Assembly (NCBI RefSeq): GCF_049347105.1
Contig: NZ_CP186334.1
Span: 930,001-994,000 of the forward strand
DNA: 64,000 nt
Reading direction: 5' to 3'
Origin: Gaoshiqia hydrogeniformans
Lineage (GTDB): Bacteria > Bacteroidota > Bacteroidia > Bacteroidales > Prolixibacteraceae
Shown here: positions 1 through 9,178 of the stretch, piece after piece
Layout: every line of letters starts with the position of its first letter
Position numbering within the stretch: position 1 is the first letter of the stretch
The notes under the pieces: generated by a model
The model's input: the letters and a program-made list of their open reading frames with translations, nothing else
Database searches by the model: none
Told to the model about the DNA's origin: nothing
Position numbers and translations under genes: made by a program

Positions 1-261
1 CAATTTTCTTCATAAGGTCAAAAGATTAGTTGTTCGACAAAAGTAATTTTTTTTACTATTGACCAAAAGTTTTACGTTGAAAATCAATTTATTGCGACTT
101 TTCAAACAATATATTCGTTTTTTCCATTATTGCGCTTTAAAAACCGGTTGCCCTCACAAATGTTTTTTTTGATCGAAAGATCATTATACCGATTTTTACC
201 GGCTGAAGAAACCTGACCGAAAGGCGATTTCGATGAAAAGAAAAAGCAGAAGAGATATGAA

Positions 262-315
262 TAAAAAAGGTTGCAGGTAAGCACATTCACATGAACCTAT
301 CCGACAACCTTTTTG
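262..315 (-). terminator. Probable intrinsic terminator downstream of lpdA
   Basis: A 10-bp perfect inverted repeat (AAAAAGGTTG at 264-273, CAACCTTTTT at 305-314) encloses a 31-nt loop just beyond the lpdA stop codon. Read on the minus strand, the distal arm ends in a run of six T. The same arm word AAGGTTG recurs in the terminator at 27750-27819. The rest of 1-330 contains no gene I can support. Confidence 0.6.
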
Positions 316-330
316 CCAATATTTATATTC

Positions 331-1722
331 TTAGATATGAATCACTTCGTCGTAAGCAGCAGCAGCAGCTTCCATAATGGCTTCGCTCATGGTGGGATGC
401 GGGTGAATCGATTTGATCAGTTCGTGCCCGGTTATTTCGAGTCGTTTGGCGACCACCAGTTCGGCAATCATTTCGGTGACATTTCCGCCAATCATGTGCG
501 CTCCCAGGAGTTCGCCGTACTTCGCGTCAAAGATAAGCTTCACAAAACCGTCTTTCTGACCGGCAGCGCTTGCTTTACCGCTGGCCGAATACGGAAATTT
601 GCCCACTTTGATTTCATAACCGGCTTCTTTCGCTTTTTTCTCCGTCAGTCCTACCGACGACACTTCAGGAATGGTGTAGGTACAGCCTGGAATATTGCCG
701 TAATCAACCGGATGCGGGTTTAGCCCGGCAATTTTTTCAACGCAGGTAATGCCCTCAGCCGAAGCGACATGCGCCAGCGCCGGCCCGTGAACGATATCGC
801 CAATTGCATAGACCCCCTCCACATTGGTCCGATAAAAATCATCGACTTTGATTTTGCCTTTCTCTACCACTACTCCCAGGTCTTCCAATCCGATGTTTTC
901 GATATTCGCGTCAATCCCGACGGCCGACAGCACAATTTCGGCTTCAACCAGTTCTTCGCCTTTTTTCGTTTTGATCGTCACTTTACACACCTTACCCGAG
1001 GTATCGACCGATTCGACCGAAGCGTCCGTCATCACTTTCATCTTCATTTTTTTGAATGAACGTTCCAGTGTTTTTGATACTTCCTCGTCTTCGTTAGGCA
1101 CCACATTGGGTAAGAATTCAACCAGGGTTACCTCCGTTCCGATCGACTGGTAAAAATAGGCAAATTCGCTGCCAATTGCCCCCGAACCAACCACTACCAT
1201 CGATTTGGGTTGTTTGGGCAGGTTCATCGCCTGACGGTAACCAATAATTTTTTCGCCGTCCTGTTTCAGGTTGGGCAACTCGCGCGAACGCGCCCCGGTT
1301 GCCAAAATAATGTGTTTGGCCTGATAACTGGTTTTCGTCCCGTCACCGGCAGTTACCTCTACCTGGCCTTTCCCGGCTAAACGGCCAAAACCGTTGATCA
1401 CATCAATTTTATTCTTTTTTAAAAGAAACTGAATTCCTTTACTCATCCCGTCGGCTACGCCACGGCTGCGGCCAATCATGCTTCCAAAGTCAGGTTTTAC
1501 GTCTCCTGAAACCGATACGCCGTAATCGGCGGCATGTTTGGCATATTCGTATACCTGTGCGCTTTTGAGCAACGATTTGGTAGGGATACAGCCCCAGTTC
1601 AGACATATGCCCCCCAGGTTTTCTTTTTCTATAACCCCTACTTTCATGCCAAGTTGGGCAGCCCTGATGGCAGCAACATATCCGCCCGGGCCACTCCCTA
1701 TGACTAATACATCGTAATTCAT
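331..1722 (-). CDS. lpdA: Dihydrolipoyl dehydrogenase (E3)
   Basis: FAD flavoprotein that reoxidises dihydrolipoyl groups with NAD+ in 2-oxo-acid dehydrogenase complexes or the glycine cleavage system. The 463-aa length is normal for the family. An N-terminal Rossmann FAD motif (GSGPGG, residues 9-14) is followed by the redox-active disulfide in GGICLNWGCIPTK (Cys40 and Cys45). A second dinucleotide motif (GSGAIGSEFA) binds NAD, and the C-terminal HPHPT segment carries the catalytic His-Glu pair. It is a single-gene unit with its own terminator; no E1 or E2 genes lie nearby, so which complex it serves cannot be read from context. Confidence 0.95.
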   Translation of the reverse strand: MNYDVLVIGSGPGGYVAAIRAAQLGMKVGVIEKENLGGICLNWGCIPTKSLLKSAQVYEYAKHAADYGVSVSGDVKPDFGSMIGRSRGVADGMSKGIQFLLKKNKIDVINGFGRLAGKGQVEVTAGDGTKTSYQAKHIILATGARSRELPNLKQDGEKIIGYRQAMNLPKQPKSMVVVGSGAIGSEFAYFYQSIGTEVTLVEFLPNVVPNEDEEVSKTLERSFKKMKMKVMTDASVESVDTSGKVCKVTIKTKKGEELVEAEIVLSAVGIDANIENIGLEDLGVVVEKGKIKVDDFYRTNVEGVYAIGDIVHGPALAHVASAEGITCVEKIAGLNPHPVDYGNIPGCTYTIPEVSSVGLTEKKAKEAGYEIKVGKFPYSASGKASAAGQKDGFVKLIFDAKYGELLGAHMIGGNVTEMIAELVVAKRLEITGHELIKSIHPHPTMSEAIMEAAAAAYDEVIHI

Positions 1723-1847
1723 AATTTTTGGATCTTTATTTTTTTATGCGATTTAAAACAAAACACGCCAGTCTTTAAAATGTTTTGCAAAAACGCAAAG
1801 CCCAGCCGGTTTTAAAAGAATAAAAGTCATCAAATCAAGCCCTTTTT

Positions 1848-1875
1848 AACAAAAAGGCCGGTGTTTAACCGGCTC
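1848..1875 (-). terminator. Intrinsic terminator of the TlpA-like gene
   Basis: GCCGGT (1857-1862) and ACCGGC (1868-1873) form a GC-rich hairpin with a 5-nt loop directly after the stop codon at 1881. On the minus strand it is followed by CTTTTTGTT. Confidence 0.75.
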
Positions 1876-1880
1876 CCTGT

Positions 1881-2978
1881 TTATGGCATCAATTCTTTCA
1901 GTTTTTCTTCCAAAGCGGGTCCTCTCAGATTTTTTGCAATGATCACACCATCCTTATCAAGCAAAACGGAATGAGGGATTGAATTCACCCCATACAACTG
2001 GGCAACTTCGTTTTGCCAGTATTTCAGGTCCGACACGTGGTGCCAGGTCAGCTGGTCGTCTGCAATTCCTTTAAGCCAGGCATCCTTGTCGCGGTCGAGT
2101 GACACTCCGAGGATATCGAAACCTTTGTCTTTATATTTTTTATAAGCATCCACAATATTTGGATTCTCCTGCCTGCACGGGCCACACCACGACGCCCAAA
2201 AATCAACTAATAAATATTTTCCTCGTAACGATGTCAGGCTAACCGGATTTCCATCCGGGTCGTTCATGGTAAAATCGGGAGCTTCAACGCCAATAGCTGT
2301 TTTTGATTGCACACTCAATATCTCGTTCAATTGTTTGAGATAGACCGACTCGCTCAGGTCGGCTGAGAATCCGTCAACAAGCGTTTTCAGGTCGTTGTAC
2401 TCAAGTTGGCTGACCAACTGGGTCAGGGTAATAAACGGCGCAACCACCGAATTGCTGTTTTCGCGTACAAAGTTTTTGGCAAAAACGGTCATATTATCCG
2501 ATGCGGCTTCCACATCAATACGGATCCGATCCATTTCCTGCTGATTACCCGATGCCGCAGCGCTGGCAAATTGCTGCTGGTATTCGCTCATCTTTTCATT
2601 CATCACATTCAACTCGTCAAGATAGCTATTGAAGACATCGGTTGTGGGCGAACCGGTGACTTTGGTTGCCCGAAGGCTGTCCTTATAGCTTTCAACCTTA
2701 ATTTTTGCATTTTCGAGGAAGAATTGTGCAAAATAATCGCGCTCATTTAAACGCAAATAGTGTAACTCCGTAACGCCTGCATCGCCCTCCATTTTGAATG
2801 TTCCATTCACGAGTTTAACGGTATCAAGCGTCACCGCCTGACCGGCTTCGGCTTTCACCAGGTAAACGATCCCGGAATCCAGACCGGCAATGGTTCCGGT
2901 AATCCGGTATTTGGCAGAATTACTCTGGCAGGCCGCCAGAAAAATCAGCACGATAAACAGCAAACCTAAATTTTTCAT
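1881..2978 (-). CDS. TlpA/ResA-like thiol-disulfide oxidoreductase lipoprotein with DUF4369-type N-terminus
   Basis: Membrane-anchored periplasmic thioredoxin-fold protein, 365 aa from the chosen start. The open frame extends 41 codons further upstream, but the ATG at 2978 opens directly onto a lipoprotein signal (LIFLAAC, acylated Cys17). Residues about 25-130 resemble the beta-rich DUF4369 domain commonly fused to Bacteroidota TlpA proteins. Residues about 230-365 are the AhpC/TSA-Redoxin domain with the active-site motif WASWCGPC (Cys265, Cys268). The likely role is disulfide reduction or cytochrome c maturation support in the periplasm; the specific partner is unknown. It is followed by its own terminator. 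Confidence 0.85.
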   Translation of the reverse strand: MKNLGLLFIVLIFLAACQSNSAKYRITGTIAGLDSGIVYLVKAEAGQAVTLDTVKLVNGTFKMEGDAGVTELHYLRLNERDYFAQFFLENAKIKVESYKDSLRATKVTGSPTTDVFNSYLDELNVMNEKMSEYQQQFASAAASGNQQEMDRIRIDVEAASDNMTVFAKNFVRENSNSVVAPFITLTQLVSQLEYNDLKTLVDGFSADLSESVYLKQLNEILSVQSKTAIGVEAPDFTMNDPDGNPVSLTSLRGKYLLVDFWASWCGPCRQENPNIVDAYKKYKDKGFDILGVSLDRDKDAWLKGIADDQLTWHHVSDLKYWQNEVAQLYGVNSIPHSVLLDKDGVIIAKNLRGPALEEKLKELMP

Positions 2979-3106
2979 CCGTATCAATTTTAATTTTAAA
3001 GTATTCCAGAAATCCGAAAACGACGGTTTAAAACCGCTTCCGCCGTCATCCACGCGAACCCGTCCCGGTTTTACAACACGATAAGCAGCCACCGGGTTCA
3101 TCCCAA

Positions 3107-4228
3107 TTATTTTACAGAACGGAAATAGGTCTCCAACAATTGTTTTGCCGCCACAAAAGAGCTCAATTCCTCATTCAACACCTGTTGTTCCAACTCCGGC
3201 ATGACCTTTTTGATATCCTGATTCCGGTAAAAGTTTATTTTCAGTTCTTCATTAATCGTTTCGTACATCCAGAATTTCGATTGCTCATTACGTTTGTACT
3301 GAAAATAACCATTGGCATTCGCGAGACTAAGATAATCATTGATTGTTTTCCAGATTTCATTGATGCCCAGTTTTTTTATTGCCGAGCAGGTAAGCACTTT
3401 GGGTTTCCAGCCCGAATCGGCTGGCGGAAACAAATGCAGGGCGTTCATGTATTGCACCCGGGCCATCTCCGCGCGTTCCAGATTATCGCCATCGGCTTTG
3501 TTAATGGTAATGGCATCGGCCATTTCCATGATTCCGCGTTTGATGCCCTGCAACTCGTCGCCGGCCCCCGACAGCATCAGCAACAGAAAAAAGTCGACCA
3601 TGGAATGCACCACGGTTTCACTCTGCCCCACGCCTACCGTTTCGATAAAAATCACATCATAGCCGGCTGCTTCACAGAGAATGATGGTTTCGCGAGTTTT
3701 CCGGGCAACCCCGCCCAGCGACCCGGCTGACGGGGAAGGGCGGATGTAGGCATTCGGATCGGAAGATAACTCCTCCATGCGTGTTTTATCGCCCAAAATA
3801 CTGCCTTTTGACCGTTCACTGCTCGGATCGATCGCTAAAACGGCCAGTTTGTGCTCCCGCGAGGTGATGTATTTCCCCATCGATTCGATAAAGGTACTCT
3901 TCCCCACACCCGGAACGCCGGTAATACCAATACGAATGGACTTGCCGCTGTAAGGCAAACATTTCAGTATAATTTCCTGGGCAATTTGCTGATGTTCTTT
4001 TTTTGAACTTTCGACCAACGTAACTGCCTGGCTAAGCAGGCTGATATTTCCTTCCCGGATACCTTTCACATAGGCATCCGCCGGCAAACCTGGCTTACGT
4101 TTATTTTTCAGAAAGCGCTGAATCGAATCTTCATTAAAAGATTCGGGACGATCGATGCCCGGATTAACGGTGAGGCCTTTGTATTGCTCATCATTCTCAA
4201 TATGGTCGTGCTCTTTATCAACAATCAT
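3107..4228 (-). CDS. meaB: MeaB/ArgK-family GTPase, methylmalonyl-CoA mutase chaperone
   Basis: G3E-family GTPase that protects and reloads adenosylcobalamin-dependent methylmalonyl-CoA mutase. The 373-aa protein has the Walker A motif GVPGVGKST (residues 104-112), the IDPSS segment, the ETVGVGQSE switch motif typical of MeaB, and the base-specificity motif NKAD. The N-terminal ~90 residues and C-terminal helices match the family architecture. The mutase subunits are not in this window, so the partner must be encoded elsewhere. It ends 128 bp upstream of the TlpA-like start and could be cotranscribed with it. Confidence 0.92.
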   Translation of the reverse strand: MIVDKEHDHIENDEQYKGLTVNPGIDRPESFNEDSIQRFLKNKRKPGLPADAYVKGIREGNISLLSQAVTLVESSKKEHQQIAQEIILKCLPYSGKSIRIGITGVPGVGKSTFIESMGKYITSREHKLAVLAIDPSSERSKGSILGDKTRMEELSSDPNAYIRPSPSAGSLGGVARKTRETIILCEAAGYDVIFIETVGVGQSETVVHSMVDFFLLLMLSGAGDELQGIKRGIMEMADAITINKADGDNLERAEMARVQYMNALHLFPPADSGWKPKVLTCSAIKKLGINEIWKTINDYLSLANANGYFQYKRNEQSKFWMYETINEELKINFYRNQDIKKVMPELEQQVLNEELSSFVAAKQLLETYFRSVK

Positions 4229-4264
4229 CAGAAAAATTTTTACGAAGGTAAAACTTCAGGCATG

Positions 4265-4302
4265 ATAAAAAAAATAAGCCGCTCCAAAATTTGAAGCGGC
4301 TC
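4265..4302 (-). terminator. Intrinsic terminator of the DUF1573 gene
   Basis: AGCCGCT (4277-4283) pairs with AGCGGCT (4295-4301). On the minus strand the hairpin is followed by TTATTTTTTTT. It lies between the DUF1573 stop and the meaB start and should separate the two transcripts. Confidence 0.85.
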
Positions 4303-4323
4303 GTCAGGTATATGTAAAATCAG

Positions 4324-5415
4324 TTATCCTGCACTTTGAATGTTGGTTGATACCCGTAAGATACTGGTTGGATTTTTAGGGTCGTTTGTAATGACGGTAA
4401 TGGCCTTATTTTGCCGTCCGCGTTTCCCTTTCGAGTCAAAAACAACTTTCAGGGGCACCGTTTCATTGGCGTTAATGACCTTCTTTTCGGGGGTAACTGC
4501 TGTACAGCCGCAGGATGTTTTTACATTGCGGATGATCAAGTCCCTTTTCCCCATGTTTTTAATGGTGAATACGTATTCAACCTTGTCGCCTTCTTTGATA
4601 TCGCCAAAATCGTGTGCTTCCGCGTTAAACGAAACAACCGGCGCGCTGGCCAGTTCTTCCGGCGATAAGGCGGTAAAATCTTCCTCGATGGTGGCGGAAA
4701 CGCCAATCGAATTTCGGTAATCGGATTTTCCGTCAACATTTAAATAAATACGGTGCATCACAAAACCATAGGCGCCCACCTTAGCTGCGTCGTAGGCAAC
4801 CACGATATGTCCCTTTTCGTTTGGCTTCAAAACAGCCGGAATAACTTTTACTTTCAAATGCTCCGGGGGCGATTTAAAATCGAGTGTCACGGGAGCCTGT
4901 GAATCATTTACAATCTCCAGGGTATCTGTCAACACCTGATTTTCATTGATTTTCACAAAAGCTATGTGATTGGACTTTGCCCTCACCGGACCGATTTCGC
5001 GCGGATAGACCTCGGCAAGGGTTTTCTGGCGGGCTTCAACATTGCCTTTGATCCGGAGAATCGTTCTGGGAACATCGCCGTTTGCCGAAACGGTGATGGT
5101 TTTATTAAACGGGCCGGGGCGGTTTTGAGGATTGTAACTGACCTTAATCAGGCCCTTTTCGCCGGGTGCAACCGGTTTTTTGGTCCACTCGGGGGTTGTG
5201 CAGCCGCAGGAAGCCTGAACATTATTCAGGATCAGCGGAGTCGCTCCGTTGTTTACAAAACTAAAATTGTACGCCTGAGGACCAGCATCTTCCTGAAACG
5301 TACCGAAATCATGCTCCATTTTCTCAAATACAATTTTGGCCTGAGCCGATTGCCCGCTTACATTTCCGGAAATGAAGAATGCCAGCAGAACGAAAAAAAT
5401 AAATCTCACTTTCAT
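4324..5415 (-). CDS. Secreted protein with two DUF1573 domains
   Basis: A 363-aa exported protein with a cleavable signal peptide (residues 1-21, ending SGQ). It has two copies of the DUF1573 immunoglobulin-like fold. Copy 1 starts near residue 28 (EKMEHDFGTF) and has the CGC motif at residues 70-72. Copy 2 starts near residue 265 and has CGC at 302-304. The middle part (about 130-250) is another beta-rich segment. DUF1573 proteins are abundant in Bacteroidota, and their biochemical role is not established. The gene appears monocistronic, with a strong terminator. Confidence 0.85.
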   Translation of the reverse strand: MKVRFIFFVLLAFFISGNVSGQSAQAKIVFEKMEHDFGTFQEDAGPQAYNFSFVNNGATPLILNNVQASCGCTTPEWTKKPVAPGEKGLIKVSYNPQNRPGPFNKTITVSANGDVPRTILRIKGNVEARQKTLAEVYPREIGPVRAKSNHIAFVKINENQVLTDTLEIVNDSQAPVTLDFKSPPEHLKVKVIPAVLKPNEKGHIVVAYDAAKVGAYGFVMHRIYLNVDGKSDYRNSIGVSATIEEDFTALSPEELASAPVVSFNAEAHDFGDIKEGDKVEYVFTIKNMGKRDLIIRNVKTSCGCTAVTPEKKVINANETVPLKVVFDSKGKRGRQNKAITVITNDPKNPTSILRVSTNIQSAG

Positions 5416-5627
5416 AGTCGTATATTTTTTCAGTTTGAAGAGTTATGTCAACTTTGAATTGTACTGTTTCTTAACAATCAACCTTCCAGTATTCTTGTTT
5501 TGAATATTTGCCCCTGGTTTTTGTTGCCTTTTATTTTTGTCAAAGATAAAACTCTTGATTCAAATAAGCGAACGTTTATACAAAGCTAAGAAAGCTGAAT
5601 ATTTTGTGTTGTTAATTGCAATAAACT

Positions 5628-5662
5628 TTTGTTAACGACTTGTTAACACGCACTTATCTTTG
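5628..5662 (+). promoter_or_regulatory. Candidate promoter for the rprXY-like operon
   Basis: TATCTTTG (5655-5662) matches the Bacteroidota -7 consensus TAnnTTTG. A TTTG at 5628-5631 could be the -33 element, although the 23-bp spacing is slightly long. The start codon is 50 nt downstream. Confidence 0.5.
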
Positions 5663-5711
5663 AAAAAATGATTAGTTTCGTACCGTTCAAGCAAGCGTAT
5701 CGCGATAAAAT

Positions 5712-7079
5712 ATGGGAAGAAATACAATCAGGGTCGTCATTGTTCTGGCAACTTTTTCAATGCTTGGAATATTATTGATCCAGTTCTTTTTCTTTAAGAA
5801 CACGGTCAATATAAACGAAAAGAAATTCCACGATTCAGCCACGCTGGCGCTTAAAAATGTTGCCCGTCATCTGCATGAATACAATGCAAAAACATTAGGT
5901 TATCCCAACAACCATGACATTTCTGCTGCCGTTGACCAAATTTCGAACAACTATTACGTGGTGAATGTAAACGATGTGATTAACCCGGGGCTGCTGGAGC
6001 ATTTTCTGATCAAAGAATTTAAGAACAACAACATTGAACTTGAATTTGAATACGCCATTTACGACTGTGAAAACAACCAGATGGTCTACGGAATCTCATT
6101 GACCGAAAAGAACGACAGCCTGAACCGCCAAAATATTCGTTCGGAACAAAGTAACGGTTGCACCGCCGATGAGGAAATATTTGAGAACCATTACCAGTTA
6201 AAATCCATCAAAAAAACCAGTTGCAGTCTTCCAACCTGCGAAAAATACACCTATTATTTTGGTGTTTATTTTCCAAACCGCTCAAAATATTACAGCAGTC
6301 AAATCCACACCTGGTATGTGGTAAACGGTTTTTTGCTCATTGTCATTTTGTTTTTCGGCTATACTATTTATGTTATTTTCAAACAACGCCGGTTGAGCGA
6401 GGTCCAGAAAAACTTCATCAACAACCTGACCCACGAGTTTAAAACGCCCATTGCCTCCATCGATTTGTCGGCCAAAGTGTTGGCCGATCCCCGGATCATC
6501 AATCATCCCCGGCGGCTGGAAGAATACTCGAAAATAATCGGGGAACAAACCCAACGACTTTCATCGCAGGTAGAAAAAGTACTGCAAATGGCAACCATCG
6601 AGAAGAAAAAGATCCAACTCGACCTCCGGGAAATCAAGCTGGCAGAATTCATCGAAAAAACCATTGATGAGTTTAAAACCAGTCAGAACGGGCACCAGTA
6701 CGAAATTGAATTTGATACCGACGAAAAAAATACGACGATTCAGGCCGACACGCTTCATTTCGCCAATGTCATTTTTAATATTCTCGACAATGCGTTCAAG
6801 TATTGCGACGAAGTTCCCCGCGTCGTCATCAGCCAGATCACTGAAAAAAACCACATTAAAATAAGCTTTGCCGACAACGGTCTGGGCATTCCCAAAGAGT
6901 ACCGCAAAAAAATCTTCGGACGTTTTTTCCGCATCCCGACCGGAGACGTTCACAATGTAAAAGGCTTTGGCCTCGGACTCGATTACGTCAGAAAAATCAT
7001 CGACCGGCACGGGTGGAAAATAAATGTATCGGATAATTCGCCCAAAGGCAGTATTTTTACACTATCTATACCTGTATAA
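5712..7079 (+). CDS. Sensor histidine kinase, RprX-like
   Basis: Membrane-bound sensor kinase of 455 aa. TM1 is residues 7-28 and TM2 about 203-224; they flank a ~175-residue periplasmic sensor region containing Cys119, Cys150, Cys171 and Cys176. The HisKA domain has the phospho-accepting His241 in NNLTHEFKTP. The HATPase domain has the N box (FNILDNAFKY, near residue 353), G1 (ADNGLGIP) and G2 (KGFGLGLDY). The paired regulator starts 2 bp after the stop, so they form an operon. The size and the pairing with an OmpR-type regulator fit the RprX/RprY family of Bacteroides; orthology is inferred, and the stimulus is unknown. Confidence 0.88.
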   Translation: MGRNTIRVVIVLATFSMLGILLIQFFFFKNTVNINEKKFHDSATLALKNVARHLHEYNAKTLGYPNNHDISAAVDQISNNYYVVNVNDVINPGLLEHFLIKEFKNNNIELEFEYAIYDCENNQMVYGISLTEKNDSLNRQNIRSEQSNGCTADEEIFENHYQLKSIKKTSCSLPTCEKYTYYFGVYFPNRSKYYSSQIHTWYVVNGFLLIVILFFGYTIYVIFKQRRLSEVQKNFINNLTHEFKTPIASIDLSAKVLADPRIINHPRRLEEYSKIIGEQTQRLSSQVEKVLQMATIEKKKIQLDLREIKLAEFIEKTIDEFKTSQNGHQYEIEFDTDEKNTTIQADTLHFANVIFNILDNAFKYCDEVPRVVISQITEKNHIKISFADNGLGIPKEYRKKIFGRFFRIPTGDVHNVKGFGLGLDYVRKIIDRHGWKINVSDNSPKGSIFTLSIPV

Positions 7080-7081
7080 AT

Positions 7082-7795
7082 ATGGATTTTACCGGAAAAA
7101 AAATTCTTTTGGTCGAAGATGACAAAACCCTGAACTTCATCATCCGCGACAACCTGGAAGAGGCCGGCTACGTAGTTACGGCGGTTGAAGACGGGGAAAA
7201 GGCGCTTGCCGTGTTTAAAAAAGCCGGCTTTGACCTTTGCCTGTTCGACGTGATGCTGCCTAAACTGGATGGGTTCTCGCTGGCAAAAAAAGTGCGCGAA
7301 CAGGATCAGCAAATCCCGATTCTTTTTCTGACGGCCAAATCGCTGACGGAAGATAAAATTAACGGCTTCGCGCTTGGCGGCGACGATTACATTACCAAAC
7401 CTTTCAGCATGGAAGAGCTGCTGATGCGTATCCGGGTATTCATGAAACGCAGTTTGCCGCCCGATAATTCAGAATCCGAAGAAACCAAACGATACAAAGT
7501 TGGCCATTTTGATTTTCTTTTTGACAACCTGAGCCTCCAGTCGGCCAGCGAAAAACGGACATTGACCTACAAAGAAGCCGAACTGCTCAGGTACTTTTGT
7601 GAAAATTCAAACTCGGTACTCAGCAGATCGGATATCCTGAAAAACGTCTGGGGATCTGACGATTATTACCTGGGGAGAAGCCTCGATGTATTTATCTCCC
7701 GCCTGCGTAAATACTTAAAAAACGATCAGAATATTAAGATCATCAACCTGCACGGTATCGGCTTCAGGTTTAATGCGCCGATTGAAAAAAAATAA
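7082..7795 (+). CDS. OmpR/PhoB-type response regulator, RprY-like
   Basis: A 237-aa DNA-binding response regulator. The receiver domain has the acidic pair EDD (residues 12-14), the phospho-acceptor Asp56 in LFDVMLP, and the conserved Thr (LTAK) and Lys (KPFS). The C-terminal winged-helix domain (about 140-235) carries the typical LTYKEAELLRYF and SRSLDVFISRLRKYL segments. It is translationally close-coupled to the kinase, with 2 bp between stop and start. It ends 10 bp before the convergent pfkA stop. Confidence 0.92.
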   Translation: MDFTGKKILLVEDDKTLNFIIRDNLEEAGYVVTAVEDGEKALAVFKKAGFDLCLFDVMLPKLDGFSLAKKVREQDQQIPILFLTAKSLTEDKINGFALGGDDYITKPFSMEELLMRIRVFMKRSLPPDNSESEETKRYKVGHFDFLFDNLSLQSASEKRTLTYKEAELLRYFCENSNSVLSRSDILKNVWGSDDYYLGRSLDVFISRLRKYLKNDQNIKIINLHGIGFRFNAPIEKK

Positions 7796-7805
7796 CCACT
7801 TTCTT

Positions 7806-8843
7806 CTACAAATATTCGTCGCCAAATGAAACGCCCATTTTCCGTGCTTTTTGAATCAGCGGATGATCTTTTTCAACAAGCCTCAGCCGGTCGCTAATCT
7901 CAGCCAGAGGGACCGTAGTCAGCTCGTTGTTCCTCACGGCAACCATCGTCCCGAAAGCGCCGTCGGCAATACATTTGGCGGCAAAAGCGCCGTAACGGGT
8001 AGCCAGGATCCGGTCCATCGGGCTGGGACTTCCGCCGCGCTGAATGTATCCCAGTACGGTTTCCCGGGTTTCAATGCCGGTGTAGGTCTCAATTGCCTCA
8101 GACAAATAACTGGCTGCCGAGGTATTTTTGGGATGATCAATTCCCTCGGCCACGACTACAATCGAGTAGGTTTTCCTGTTTTCGTACCGTTCCTCTATTT
8201 TTTTACAAACCGACCGGATGTTGTATTCCAGTTCGGGCAACAGGATAATATCGCCGCCTCCGGCCATTCCCGCATACAAAGCAATCCATCCGGCATGATG
8301 CCCCATCACTTCAATAATCATGACCCGCTGGTGCGAGTTGGCGGTAGTATGCAGCCGGTCGATGGCCTCGGTAGCAATCTGTAAGGCCGAGTCGAAGCCA
8401 AATGTCACATCGGTTCCCCAAACGTCATTATCAATTGTTTTGGGAATGCCAATCACGTTGAGCCCTTCTTCGCGCAAACAATCCGCTGTTTTCATGGTTC
8501 CGTTTCCGCCGATGCAAACCAAAGCATCCAGGCCCAGCTCATGGTAATTTTGCCTGATCAGGGCCGGCTTTTCGTTGTCGCCTTCTTTGACAAACTTGTA
8601 GGGCTTCTCCCGCGAAGTTCCCAGGATGGTTCCCCCCAACGTGAGGATGCCTGAGAGACTCGACTCTTTCAATTCGACATACTCCTTTTCAATCAGTCCA
8701 GAATAACCGGCCGTAAAGCCAATCACTTCCATCCCATACTCGACAATGGCTGTCTTTCCAACCCCCCTGATTGCAGCGTTCAACCCGGGGCAATCACCTC
8801 CCGCGGTTAATATTCCGATACGTCTTGGTTTTCCTGCTTCCAT
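7806..8843 (-). CDS. pfkA: 6-phosphofructokinase, mixed-substrate (group III-like) type
   Basis: Phosphorylates fructose 6-phosphate in glycolysis; 345 aa. Visible motifs are the nucleotide-binding GGDCPGLNA (residues 15-23), the catalytic PKTIDND with Asp138 as the expected base, the MGHHAGW substrate loop, and GGSPSPMDR near the C-terminus. Two donor-site residues are unusual. The GGDG motif reads GGNG (Asn114), and Lys135 precedes TIDND, a residue typical of pyrophosphate-dependent and mixed-substrate enzymes, whereas the Gly at 115 is ATP-type. Family membership is certain; the phosphoryl donor (ATP or PPi) is not. Confidence 0.9.
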   Translation of the reverse strand: MEAGKPRRIGILTAGGDCPGLNAAIRGVGKTAIVEYGMEVIGFTAGYSGLIEKEYVELKESSLSGILTLGGTILGTSREKPYKFVKEGDNEKPALIRQNYHELGLDALVCIGGNGTMKTADCLREEGLNVIGIPKTIDNDVWGTDVTFGFDSALQIATEAIDRLHTTANSHQRVMIIEVMGHHAGWIALYAGMAGGGDIILLPELEYNIRSVCKKIEERYENRKTYSIVVVAEGIDHPKNTSAASYLSEAIETYTGIETRETVLGYIQRGGSPSPMDRILATRYGAFAAKCIADGAFGTMVAVRNNELTTVPLAEISDRLRLVEKDHPLIQKARKMGVSFGDEYL

Positions 8844-9178
8844 AATTCTGTCATTTTGGAGATTTATACCTTCAAGTCAGGCTAATTCTCACCGAAATTA
8901 ATAAAACAAATTCTCTTTTTTATACTTTTCAGCAAATTCAAAAAAGCAAAATCAACAGCCGGTTCATTCAAACCGGGTTACAAGAGGGATGTTTGCATGA
9001 TCATCCGGCAAAATTCAATTTGGCCTGTCGCCGGAGGATACCCTCCTATGTAAAATTCACGGCAGGAATTGCGTCCCGGAACGGTTTTTATACCGATCTT
9101 CAGAAGTTTTTTATAATTTCGTATGAAAATTAGATTTTCAGTTAATCTAAAGTGATAATAACCTAAAATTAATTACCA
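8844..9178. other. Divergent intergenic region without a gene
   Basis: A 335-bp spacer between the divergent pfkA and DUF1080 genes, with no credible ORF. It contains a 7-bp inverted repeat, TTAGATT/AATCTAA (9130-9136 and 9144-9150), 28 bp before the DUF1080 start codon. This could be an operator or a leader hairpin. TATAATTTCG at 9112-9121 is a loose match to a -7 box. No known riboswitch was recognised. Confidence 0.4.

Noticed and set aside
102..290. Minus-strand 62-codon frame after lpdA
   Set aside because: It overlaps the terminator hairpin and is Phe/Lys-rich low-complexity sequence in an AT-rich spacer.
313..723. Plus-strand 136-codon frame and other frames opposite lpdA
   Set aside because: They are antisense to a well-supported lpdA reading frame, are rich in His/Phe/Arg as expected for antisense frames, and match no family.
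3107..4228. MeaB lacking its mutase as an oddity
   Set aside because: meaB is often unlinked from the mutase genes in Bacteroidota, so its isolation is not informative.
8844..9178. Riboswitch upstream of the DUF1080 gene
   Set aside because: GGAGGATACCCTCC and other short palindromes are present but do not assemble into any riboswitch architecture I know.
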